Origin: Clostridia bacterium
GTDB taxonomy: Bacteria > Bacillota > Clostridia > Oscillospirales > CAG-272
NCBI GenBank assembly: GCA_900768535.1
Contig: CAAGDE010000080.1
Span: forward strand, 1-14,803
Direction of reading: 5' to 3'
DNA length: 14,803 nt
Shown: one piece after another, positions 6,295 to 12,693 of the stretch
Numbering within the stretch: position 1 is the stretch's first letter
Layout of the letters: each line of letters starts with the position of its first letter
Translations under genes and position numbers: made by a program
The notes under the pieces: generated by a model
Told to the model about the DNA's origin: nothing
Seen by the model: only the letters and a program-made list of their open reading frames with translations
The model's database searches: none

Positions 6295-7401
6295 TTATGT
6301 AGCCTCCATTTCATCGAATATCTGCAACAGCCACTCCGCGATTGCCTGAATGACCGTCACAGTCACAGCATTCCCCGCCATTTGGTACAATCTTCTGTCC
6401 CCGAAGTTTCCGGGGGCGAGCTTGGCAAACTGCTCGTCCGTGAAGCCCTGCAACCGCCAGTATTCGAGCGGGGTCAGACGACGGATTCTGCCGCCTATCC
6501 GGATGCCGTGCCGGTCCTGCGCGGTCAGCGTGAACATCGGTTCGCCAACTTCCTTTATCCGTCTCCCCTGCTGTCGGACGGTTGTACGGTCGGGGTTCAG
6601 GACGGCTTGAACCGGTTCTGCGAGAAATACCCCCTGCGTCGGGTTTGTGGTCAGCGTCTGCGAAATTTGATCTCCCACTCTCCCGCGGCGGTTGTTGCTT
6701 CGCAAATACGCAATGTTGATCCCGTCCCCATGCCGCGCCAGCCGGAAGCCCGCTTTGGTTGCAGACTTGATGGGCAATATGATTTCCGACTGCGTCAGGT
6801 CAGCATTGCTTTTTTCAGCGCCTCCATGTTGCAGATTTCTTGGGTTTGCGTCTCGGAAAGCCAATACCTGTCCGGGACATCTGTCTCTAAGAAATCCGAT
6901 AAGAAACACTCTTTTCCGATTTTGGGGAATAAGATAATCTGCGCTGTTAAGCACCTGCCACGCGACATCGTACCCCAACTCATCCAGCGCAGCGAGGATG
7001 GTCGCAAAGACCCTGCCTCCGTCAGCCGACAGGATTCCAAAGACATTTTCAAGGAACAGAACCGAAGGTCTTTTAACGGCGGCAATCCTGGCAATTTCAA
7101 AAAAGAGCGTTCCACGGGGATCGGCAAAGGCGCGCCTCGCTCCAGCGATTGAAAAACTCTGACAAGGGAATCCTCCGCAAAGAAGGTCGAAATCCGGCAG
7201 TTCTTCAGGGGTGATGGCTCTTGCGTCTCGGTCATAGCGTTCTCCTTTCGGTTCGTATAATAATTCATATGCTTTCCGTGCGTAGGGGTCAATCTCACAG
7301 TATCCGACCGGGCGGTATCGACTGCTTGCGCGGGTCAATCCCTCGCGGAATCCACCGATTCCTGCGTAGATTTCCCAAAAGCGGATCTCCCGTTCAGCCA
7401 A
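6295..7401 (-). CDS. C5 cytosine-specific DNA methyltransferase
   Basis: A complete 368-residue m5C methyltransferase transferring a methyl group from SAM to cytosine in a specific DNA site. Motifs in order: I YAGIGGF (11-18), IV GGFPCQSFS (76-84) with catalytic C80, VI ENV (118-120), VIII QNRKRVFLIGF (160-170), IX RRLTPLEYWRLQGF (307-320) and X GNAVTVTV (343-350). The target-recognition region lies about 205-300 and cannot be decoded by eye. The start is TTG at 7401: an in-frame stop (TGA) lies two codons upstream and GGAGG sits eight bases before it, inside the end of the preceding gene, so translation is probably coupled. No restriction endonuclease gene is adjacent, so it is a solitary enzyme, fitting a role in shielding the element from host restriction together with ArdA. 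Confidence 0.95.
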   Translation of the reverse strand: MAEREIRFWEIYAGIGGFREGLTRASSRYRPVGYCEIDPYARKAYELLYEPKGERYDRDARAITPEELPDFDLLCGGFPCQSFSIAGARRAFADPRGTLFFEIARIAAVKRPSVLFLENVFGILSADGGRVFATILAALDELGYDVAWQVLNSADYLIPQNRKRVFLIGFLRDRCPGQVLAFRDANPRNLQHGGAEKSNADLTQSEIILPIKSATKAGFRLARHGDGINIAYLRSNNRRGRVGDQISQTLTTNPTQGVFLAEPVQAVLNPDRTTVRQQGRRIKEVGEPMFTLTAQDRHGIRIGGRIRRLTPLEYWRLQGFTDEQFAKLAPGNFGDRRLYQMAGNAVTVTVIQAIAEWLLQIFDEMEAT

Positions 7402-8461
7402 GCGTCATGCCTCCGAACTGCACACGGTCGGGTGGTTCCTGTTCCGTTCGGTCGAGGAAATCCTCAAATGTCGCGGTCACGCCGAGAAAATTCGGCTCGG
7501 TTTCCTCGGTCAGGGAAATGTATCCGTCCTCCCCCAAGTCGATGGGGGCAAGCGTGATGACCGAACCGCTGTGATTCACCGACACGCTTTCCTCCAGTGT
7601 GCCGAACGGCTGTCCGTCATCGCTCCCGCGCAGGTGGTAGAGGTACAGTCCGGACGGAATGTCCGCATTCGTCAGGCGCGCATTCGTAAACAGCGCGGGC
7701 TGTCCGCAGATTTCAATCCGGTCGTATTCCTCATCATCCAATAAGAGATAACCGGTTCCGTCATTGTTCTGCCGGAAGCCGTAATGCTCCGGTTCGCCAC
7801 CCCATATATGAGCAGAGAGGCGGAAAGCATCGGCACTTCCCATGTCCGGCTTGTATCTCTCCGTGCAAACACCGTTTTCGTAAATCCGCTTTCCGCAGTT
7901 GAACCCGACATCCTCGTCCGCCCACCAATGCTCCATTCGGATTGCCGGATACTTTGCGGAAAATGCTTTCATCACCGGATGCGGCGCATTCCATGCGGTC
8001 TGGAAGGCAAGGACATCGTCCGAGGTTGCAAGCGGCTGTGCCTCGTCAAAGCCGTAGGCATTCCATTTGGTCCCCCAGTTGTCGGTACACCAGCCGTACC
8101 ATGTGGCTTTGCCGTACTGCCGCAGATTATTCCACGCCTGCTTGCCGAGCGCGAATACATCCCGTTTGACATCTTTCCGCGTCTTGAGAAAGGCTTCTTC
8201 GCTTGCGGTCGGAATGTCCGACAAACGATCCGTGTTGACCGTTCCGCCAAGCGTATACACTTCAATGAAGTCCTGATAAGCTCGCAGTCCGGCGCGGGTG
8301 CAACTGCTTTCTTCCATGTCAAGGCTCGGCGGCATCGGGATGATGCGGTTAAAATCAATGGAGCCGATCCCGTATTCGGGATTCTGAATTGCCTCCCGCA
8401 TTCGACGGATGGCATCCCCATCGCCGGAAAAGCGGACGATGTTCATGACATGGTTTGGCAT
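7394..8461 (-). CDS. Api92-like ferredoxin-fold protein with LPD28-like C-terminus
   Basis: This 355-residue protein starts MPNHVMNIVRFSG and contains GKATWYGWCTDNWGTKWNAY (118-136), the hallmark of the Api92-like/DUF1281 family found in phages, plasmids and conjugative elements; its role is unknown. The last 100 residues (ARLTNADIPSGLYLYHLRGS, then VNHSGSVITLAPIDLGEDGY) resemble a large polyvalent protein-associated domain, probably LPD28. The ATG at 8461 follows AGGAGGGGG located inside the end of the DUF4314 gene, which it overlaps by 19 bases. Its own end overlaps the methyltransferase start by 8. These overlaps indicate a single translationally coupled operon DUF4314-Api92-methyltransferase. 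The tail QFGGMTLG nearly repeats the tail of the ArdA protein. Confidence 0.85.
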   Translation of the reverse strand: MPNHVMNIVRFSGDGDAIRRMREAIQNPEYGIGSIDFNRIIPMPPSLDMEESSCTRAGLRAYQDFIEVYTLGGTVNTDRLSDIPTASEEAFLKTRKDVKRDVFALGKQAWNNLRQYGKATWYGWCTDNWGTKWNAYGFDEAQPLATSDDVLAFQTAWNAPHPVMKAFSAKYPAIRMEHWWADEDVGFNCGKRIYENGVCTERYKPDMGSADAFRLSAHIWGGEPEHYGFRQNNDGTGYLLLDDEEYDRIEICGQPALFTNARLTNADIPSGLYLYHLRGSDDGQPFGTLEESVSVNHSGSVITLAPIDLGEDGYISLTEETEPNFLGVTATFEDFLDRTEQEPPDRVQFGGMTLG

Positions 8462-8730
8462 GGACCCACCCCCTCCTGTTCTTCATCCTCGCATTCCTCC
8501 TGCGACAGGACACGGAAGCGGTCGATGTCGGGTCGCAGGGCAAGCATTCTGCCGTCATCCCATTCCATGAGGACATTCCCGCCATCGTCACAGGCAACGA
8601 CCGTCCCGTGTGTGCCACTCCGGACGGGGAACGGCTCGTCCACCATGCGGAGCAGTTCAATCCGCGTACCGGGCGGGTACAGCCGTTTGTTGCACTCCGA
8701 CAGGCGGCGCATTTTCTCAAATTCGGTCAT
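8443..8730 (-). CDS. DUF4314 family small protein
   Basis: This 95-residue protein contains RLYPPGTRIELLRMVDEPFPV (split over residues 16-36), followed by GTHGTVVACDDGGNVLMEW and DGRMLALRPDIDRFRVL. This is the DUF4314 pattern, a small SH3-like beta-barrel of unknown function frequent in clostridial mobile elements. The start at 8730 is supported by AAAAGGAGATAATA immediately before the ATG; the longer open frame to 8820 would overlap the ArdA gene and is not supported. An acidic linker (EECEDEEQEG) leads to a short tail GPCQTMS. It lies 29 bases after the ArdA stop and overlaps the next gene. Confidence 0.85.
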   Translation of the reverse strand: MTEFEKMRRLSECNKRLYPPGTRIELLRMVDEPFPVRSGTHGTVVACDDGGNVLMEWDDGRMLALRPDIDRFRVLSQEECEDEEQEGVGPCQTMS

Positions 8731-8759
8731 TATTATCTCCTTTTCATATGTATTGTTTT

Positions 8760-9911
8760 TCACAGTGTCATCCCTCCCATTCCCTGCCCCTGTGCCGGAA
8801 GAATGTCCTCCAGGCTGCAATCCTCCGCCATGCAGACGAAGCCGATACCGTCCACAAACCGCCCTTCGGATTCCTGCGCGAGGTATTCACCGCAACCGGA
8901 ATAGTTGAAGAAGTCCTCCAGTTCGGTCGGCAGGTCGATTCCGAGTTGGTTCTCCATCCACCACCTGCCGAGGGTTTCATCATCCCGCGCGCCAGGTGCA
9001 AAGACGAAATCGTTCAGGTGATCTGTGATTCGGGTCAGTTCATCCGATGTGGTTGCGTCCGCATACAGGACCACCGCCTCCAGCTTGTCCTGCTCATCCG
9101 TGGTCAGGAATTCGATCCGCTTGCAGAAGGCGTTGAATGCATGGAAGCCCTCGTTGTGCAGAACCCCTTCCACCCGCTCACCGAGCTTGACGCCAAACGG
9201 AATGCAGGTGATTTCTGCCCCGCATTTTGCAATGTCATCCACTCCGAGCCGCTCCAAAGCAAACTCCACGGATTCATCCTCGCACGGGCAGTAGAGATAT
9301 TCCTTTCTGTCCTGATAGGTTAATTCTACGCCCGTTTTGTCCATCCCCTCATACCAATATTCCGGGAAATTGACGCCGTTGTAGATCGGCTCAAACGGCA
9401 CTTCGTCGTTGATAAACAGCAACCCGTAATCCGTCAGGATTCCGTTTCCTCGCTCCAACAGCTCCCTCGCCTCAACCGCCCGTTGCGGGTTGTTGTATTC
9501 CTCGCTCGTACAACATCCACCGTGCGTTTCCATGTAATGCATCGCTCCAACCTTTTGCAGATTGGAGATGTCCCGCACCAATGTAATGCGATTCAGGTTA
9601 AAGGTGTAATTGATAGATTGCGACAGATCCGACACCCCGAATCTCGATAGCGCCGCGCCCATTTTCGCCAACTCGTTGTCATCCATCGCGTCCATGCGTT
9701 TGGCGAGGTAGTTCAGCTCGTGAATATTGACATCGGTTTTCTCAATGGGTTTCATCCATGACGACTCGGTCAGTTCGTCCACATAGACCGTGTATTTGTC
9801 ATCGTCCGTGCGGTGCGCAAGCATCTGCTTGATTTTGCTGTCCGCACATGGAAAGGCAACCGTTTCCGTTCTGTGATTGCCCAGCGCAAGCGTTGCCCGA
9901 ATGTGCTTCAT
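8760..9911 (-). CDS. ardA: ArdA-family antirestriction protein (long, two units)
   Basis: This is an acidic 383-residue protein. ArdA proteins mimic B-form DNA with rows of acidic side chains and block type I restriction enzymes, helping conjugating DNA survive entry. Residues about 62-130 (ELNYLAKRMDAMDDNELAKM) and about 253-358 (FNAFCKRIEFLTTDEQDKLE, then LPTELEDFFNYSGCGEYLA) each look like an ArdA-type unit, with an acidic linker of about 120 residues containing a cysteine pair (CPC, 208-210). Classical ArdA is about 165 residues, so this is roughly double. Clostridial element homologues of this length are known to me under the ArdA name, but the duplicated layout is my reading. The ATG at 9911 overlaps the stop of a 22-codon ORF as ATGA, with GGGAGGA before it, implying coupling. 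It ends GMGGMTL. Confidence 0.82.
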   Translation of the reverse strand: MKHIRATLALGNHRTETVAFPCADSKIKQMLAHRTDDDKYTVYVDELTESSWMKPIEKTDVNIHELNYLAKRMDAMDDNELAKMGAALSRFGVSDLSQSINYTFNLNRITLVRDISNLQKVGAMHYMETHGGCCTSEEYNNPQRAVEARELLERGNGILTDYGLLFINDEVPFEPIYNGVNFPEYWYEGMDKTGVELTYQDRKEYLYCPCEDESVEFALERLGVDDIAKCGAEITCIPFGVKLGERVEGVLHNEGFHAFNAFCKRIEFLTTDEQDKLEAVVLYADATTSDELTRITDHLNDFVFAPGARDDETLGRWWMENQLGIDLPTELEDFFNYSGCGEYLAQESEGRFVDGIGFVCMAEDCSLEDILPAQGQGMGGMTL

Positions 9912-9976
9912 GACATTCCTCCCTGCGGCAGGATTGGAAGACCAACCGCCTTCGTCATTGTTTTTTCTTTCTGCAT
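9908..9976 (-). CDS. 22-residue small ORF coupled to ardA
   Basis: A short ORF, MQKEKTMTKAVGLPILPQGG plus Met-Ser, preceded by AGGAGG four bases before its ATG. Its stop overlaps the ardA start (ATGA), and its last codons GGA GGA ATG provide the ardA ribosome site, so its translation should feed ribosomes into ardA. The end ILPQGGMS echoes the ArdA end (ILPAQG...GGMTL). It may be a leader peptide, a real microprotein, or the tail left from a deleted gene. It was found by hand in the gap between the terminator at 10002-10036 and ardA. Confidence 0.55.
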   Translation of the reverse strand: MQKEKTMTKAVGLPILPQGGMS

Positions 9977-10001
9977 AATTCCTCCTATTAGTTGTAGATA
10001 C

Positions 10002-10036
10002 AAAAACAGCCCTTGAACTTTTTCATTCAAGGGCTG
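10002..10036 (-). terminator. Rho-independent terminator after the 119-residue protein gene
   Basis: A perfect 11-bp stem, CAGCCCTTGAA and its complement, with an 8-base loop, begins at the base following the stop codon and is followed by TTTTTG on the minus strand. It separates the first two accessory genes from the small ORF-ardA unit. Confidence 0.85.
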
Positions 10037-10396
10037 CTATTCCATTGTTGCCTTCATCTCCCCGCGCGAAAGCAGGATTGCCTGAAAGATGAGATTCAGT
10101 ACCCACGGGCGGATGATGTCCCGTTCGGCAAGTTCGGAAAGTCCAACCATTGGCTCGCCTGTCAACAGTTCCTTTGCGGAACGGAACAGCGCATATGCGT
10201 CCGGATGAATGCCGCAGAGATGGACGGCAGACAAGTCAGCCCTGCCGTCTCGAAATGCACCCCGCACCTGTTTCCACAATGTCTTGTCTGCGGTCAAAAG
10301 ATACACCGCCGCAAGATGGTGCGAGGACGTTCGGTGCTTCTGCCGCCTGATGTAGTTCTGAAAAATCTGCCTGTGCTTTTCGCCTCGAAATTCCAT
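10037..10396 (-). CDS. Small conserved-looking protein (possibly DUF6075)
   Basis: This 119-residue, basic, mainly helical protein is preceded by AAAGGAGG before the ATG at 10396 and followed by a terminator, so it is very likely expressed. I see no enzymatic motif, signal peptide or membrane segment. The stretch SSHHLAAVYLLTADKTLWKQ followed by GIHPDAYALFRSAKELL recalls uncharacterised proteins encoded in clostridial conjugative elements, possibly DUF6075; this is from memory and not decisive. It lies 36 bases after the DUF3849 gene and probably shares its transcript. Confidence 0.75.
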   Translation of the reverse strand: MEFRGEKHRQIFQNYIRRQKHRTSSHHLAAVYLLTADKTLWKQVRGAFRDGRADLSAVHLCGIHPDAYALFRSAKELLTGEPMVGLSELAERDIIRPWVLNLIFQAILLSRGEMKATME

Positions 10397-10432
10397 TATA
10401 ATTCCTCCTTTGTTTTATGATTATTCTTTCCG

Positions 10433-11173
10433 CTACTGCATCTGCATCCCGGAATCCTGCCCCTGCGATTCTTCCTGTTCCGTCTCCTGTTCCTCCTCTT
10501 GCGCATCCCGAATCGCCTGCTTTGCCCAATCCGGAATATATTCATCTTTGAGAATCCCCGCAAAATCCGTGCGGTATAAAAATGACCGCTCACCGTCATT
10601 CAGGAAGATGCCGAAAACCTTTGTCCCCAATGCCCTTGGATAGCAACCGTTTCCTCCCTGCGCAAGGAACAACTGGTTGTCCGATGTCTTATACGGATCC
10701 TTCAGCACACTTGGGTCGACTACAAGCACGCGACCGATCAGGTTCTGACCAAGGTGGCTTTCTATTTGCTCCGGTTTCCAAAGGTGAAGATCGTCCCACG
10801 CCTTGCGGACCTCGTCCACCAACCCGTTTACGATTGCGGGATGGGAAGTGACACAGAATTCGGAATTGTGGGAGTCCGGCGGAATGCGGAAGGTCTTTGC
10901 CCACTCCTTGTTGGCTCTCGAATACCGCCCATCCCCCTTTCCCTCCCCGACTGTATTCGCCAACACCCACATGACACGGTCGAAGCCGTATGCGTCCAGA
11001 ATTGTTTGGAGGCAACTATCCGACAAATGCATTCCGTCAAAATCCTCTGCTATCGTCTTTCGGATGAATTCCGCGCACGCCCGATTTGTGCGGTAACTCG
11101 CCACCCATAAATCCTTTTCCCGACTTCCCGCCGCAAAGGGCAGCGAGTAGCGGTACACTTCTGTTTCGTCCAT
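10433..11173 (-). CDS. DUF3849 family protein
   Basis: This 246-residue protein matches DUF3849 over about residues 7-130: YRYSLPFAA, an SYRTNRACAEFIRKTI helix, DGMHL, then VMWVLANTV and DGRYSRANKEWA. The second half (LFLAQGGNGCYPRALGTKVF, GERSFLYRTDF) is the companion module often seen in these mobile-element proteins. Function is unknown; the family travels with ArdA, DUF3846 and DUF4314 genes. The tail is acidic and glutamine-rich, ending DSGMQMQ. The ATG at 11173 is chosen by domain fit, but its AGGGA site is 13 bases away; a TTG at 11182 has better spacing and may be the true start. It is the first accessory gene after the tmRNA gene and has an attenuator-like leader. Confidence 0.85.
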   Translation of the reverse strand: MDETEVYRYSLPFAAGSREKDLWVASYRTNRACAEFIRKTIAEDFDGMHLSDSCLQTILDAYGFDRVMWVLANTVGEGKGDGRYSRANKEWAKTFRIPPDSHNSEFCVTSHPAIVNGLVDEVRKAWDDLHLWKPEQIESHLGQNLIGRVLVVDPSVLKDPYKTSDNQLFLAQGGNGCYPRALGTKVFGIFLNDGERSFLYRTDFAGILKDEYIPDWAKQAIRDAQEEEQETEQEESQGQDSGMQMQ

Positions 11174-11213
11174 CTTTTTCAAATTTTCCCTTTCTTTTTT
11201 TATTTTGAGAAAC

Positions 11214-11244
11214 AAAAAAGGCGAATGAGAGCTTTTCATTCGCC
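11214..11244 (-). terminator. Terminator/attenuator-like hairpin ahead of the DUF3849 gene
   Basis: On the minus strand GGCGAATGA pairs perfectly with TCATTCGCC around a 7-base loop, and a run of six Ts follows. It lies about 40 bases before the DUF3849 start, not after any protein gene. A third copy of the repeat at 11268-11280 can pair with the same 3' arm over 12 bp. It is either a leader attenuator or a backup terminator behind ssrA. Confidence 0.6.
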
Positions 11245-11280
11245 GCGCCGTTTGGACACGAAAAAAATTCTCATTCGCCT
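11219..11280. repeat. Three copies of a 9-12 bp repeat (one direct, two inverted)
   Basis: The core GGCGAATGA occurs at 11220-11228, and its complement TCATTCGCC at 11236-11244 and again at 11271-11279. The outer copies match over 12 bases (AGGCGAATGAGA). The stretch from 11174 to 11468 otherwise contains no gene I can support. Confidence 0.85.
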
Positions 11281-11411
11281 GTTTGTGATTCAGTTTTTCT
11301 TTGCCTGTTGGGTCAAAAATCCGATGACATGAGTTCGCGCCCCACCAAAATCCTGAAAATATCTGCGTTTCGTGATTTTTTTGTCACCGAGCCAAAATGC
11401 CAAAAAGGGGC

Positions 11412-11438
11412 AAAAAACCGGGTAAAAACCCGGTTTTT
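11412..11438 (-). terminator. ssrA terminator
   Basis: An 11-bp stem AAAAACCGGGT/ACCCGGTTTTT with a 4-base loop and a T tract on the minus strand begins about 30 bases beyond the tmRNA 3' end, as expected for an intrinsic terminator of ssrA. Confidence 0.85.
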
Positions 11439-11468
11439 GCGAAGAATATCTATATTATGTTCTTCATA

Positions 11469-11858
11469 TGGTGGAGGTGATGGGAGTCGAACCCATGTCC
11501 GAAAACCCCTTGACACAACTTTCTTCGTGGGCAGTCTGTTATTTGTATTCCCGGACGGGGGCGCGAACAGACACGCTTCCTCTTCCGGTAGCACTTTTTT
11601 GCCTGATCGGTTCAAGTGCAACCGCCGATGCAGGTTCACCGCTCATTTGACGCTCGGTCCCGGGTCGCGGTACTCCAGGGAGGAACGGGTGACCCTTGGG
11701 TCACGGCACCGCCTTCATTTTACGCTTTCGCGTAAAACTCAGGCAGCCATTGCAACAGTGTTGTTGTCGTTTATTATTTGTTTTGGGCAGTTTTCGAGTT
11801 TGCCCGGCTCGCCACGCTTATCATGCCTCAGAATCCCCGTCGAAACCTTTACACCCCC
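11469..11858 (-). ncRNA. ssrA: Transfer-messenger RNA (tmRNA)
   Basis: About 390 nt. The mature 5' end GGGGGTG pairs with CACCTCC at the 3' end, followed by the discriminator A and an encoded CCA, forming the tRNA-like acceptor stem. The 5' region reads GTTTCGACGGGG, the tmRNA D-loop signature, and the 3' T-arm reads GGGTTCGACTCCC. The tag frame ends at TGA (11739-11741) and encodes NDNNTVAMAA, with the hydrophobic A-A end that directs tagged proteins to ClpXP. A perfect hairpin TTTTACGC-GAAA-GCGTAAAA follows the tag, matching the helix after the reading frame, and pseudoknot-forming sequence lies beyond. tmRNA rescues stalled ribosomes with SmpB, encoded 0.8 kb upstream. The exact resume codon is uncertain (see findings). 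Its 3' end abuts the accessory block. Confidence 0.95.
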
Positions 11859-11896
11859 ATATTCCGATTCTTGACCGCTCCCCGCGGTTCCATTCC

Positions 11897-11925
11897 ATTA
11901 TACACCTTTTTCCTGGGTTTGTCAA
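11897..11925 (-). promoter_or_regulatory. Consensus sigma-A promoter of ssrA
   Basis: TTGACA, a 17-base spacer and TATAAT, all perfect, lie on the minus strand 38 bases ahead of the mature tmRNA 5' end. The intervening leader contains a small CCGC/GCGG hairpin and would be removed by RNase P. The -35 box contains the stop codon of the preceding HAD gene. Confidence 0.88.
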
Positions 11926-12680
11926 GAGAAAAGCTCCGGAAAATAGTGCCGGATGCCCTCCTCCACGCCTCTTTCGGTCTTTGCGCGGTAGGTTGACACC
12001 GCCTGCAGCTCCGCCGGGGAACCCTTCATGCAAACCGACTTCCCCGTCATCCGGAACGCCGCCAGGTCGTTGCAGCTGTCTCCGAACGCGATGCACTGCT
12101 CCCGGTCGATCCCGTACCGCCCGCAGAATTCCCGCAGGATCTCTCCCTTGTCCGTCCCCTGCGGGAACAGCTCCAGGTAGGTGATCTGATCCACCACATG
12201 GATGTGCGCGGTCGGTTCTCCCTCCACGGTTCTCACGCCGACCGACAGCTTCATCAGCACCTGTCCTGCGGTCAGCTCGCGGTAATCCCGCAGGGCTTCC
12301 TCCCGCTCGGCATCGGTCATGGGCGTCGGGTATTTTTCAAACGAATACCGCTTGTTACGCCGGTCGCACTCCACATTGATCCAGGCTCTGCGCTCCATGG
12401 CGGACCGGAACCACGCCTCGCATTCCGCCGGATCCATCTGCCCCAGCACCCGTCTTTCCCCGCGATAGGTATAGTCCGCGCCGCCGTACAGTTCGCCGTC
12501 CCAGCGGATGCCGTCATCCCCCGGTGCGCCGCCGCGGGAGCGTCCGGTGTTGAGGATGACCCGGTGTCCGGCTTGCTGAACCGTCCTCAGGGCGTCTTTG
12601 GTTGTTTCCGGGACAACGCCGTTGCGGTACACCGTTCCGTCGTAATCGAGAAAAAGATAGCATGGCTTGCGGGTATTCAT
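11922..12680 (-). CDS. HAD-superfamily (Cof-type) phosphatase
   Basis: This 252-residue protein has all four HAD motifs: I FLDYDGTVY with D12 (nucleophile) and D14, II LNTGRS with T45, III K178 in GTDKGE, and IV GDSCND (200-205). The large cap inserted between motifs II and III (about 80-170) is that of type IIB (Cof) HADs, which dephosphorylate small phosphometabolites such as sugar phosphates or FMN; the substrate cannot be told. The ATG at 12680 follows AAGGAA, and the longer frame to 12779 overlaps smpB and lacks family sequence. It is 13 bases after smpB, so it is probably co-transcribed. Its TGA lies in the -35 box of the ssrA promoter. Confidence 0.92.
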   Translation of the reverse strand: MNTRKPCYLFLDYDGTVYRNGVVPETTKDALRTVQQAGHRVILNTGRSRGGAPGDDGIRWDGELYGGADYTYRGERRVLGQMDPAECEAWFRSAMERRAWINVECDRRNKRYSFEKYPTPMTDAEREEALRDYRELTAGQVLMKLSVGVRTVEGEPTAHIHVVDQITYLELFPQGTDKGEILREFCGRYGIDREQCIAFGDSCNDLAAFRMTGKSVCMKGSPAELQAVSTYRAKTERGVEEGIRHYFPELFS

Positions 12681-12693
12681 GTGCTTGTTCCTT

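Noticed and set aside
5836..7152. 438-codon open frame on the plus strand
   Set aside because: It runs opposite the methyltransferase and DUF3846 genes, which have complete motifs; its translation has no family pattern and is a shadow of GC-rich codons.
7784..8908. 374-codon open frame on the plus strand
   Set aside because: It lies antisense to the Api92-like, DUF4314 and ArdA genes, is rich in R, S and P, and lacks a ribosome site or recognisable domain.
11214..11280. CRISPR-like array from the three repeats
   Set aside because: The copies are 9-12 bases, in mixed orientation, with unequal spacing, and there are no cas genes.
11440..11465. GAAGAA...TTCTTC 6-bp inverted repeat just beyond the tmRNA end, considered as a recombinase core site
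   Set aside because: It is too short, lies in AT-rich sequence where such pairs arise by chance, and has no second copy in the window.
11308..11874. Open frames on both strands over the tmRNA
   Set aside because: They are read through a structural RNA whose ends, T-arm and tag are clear; any similarity to proteins would be database artefact.
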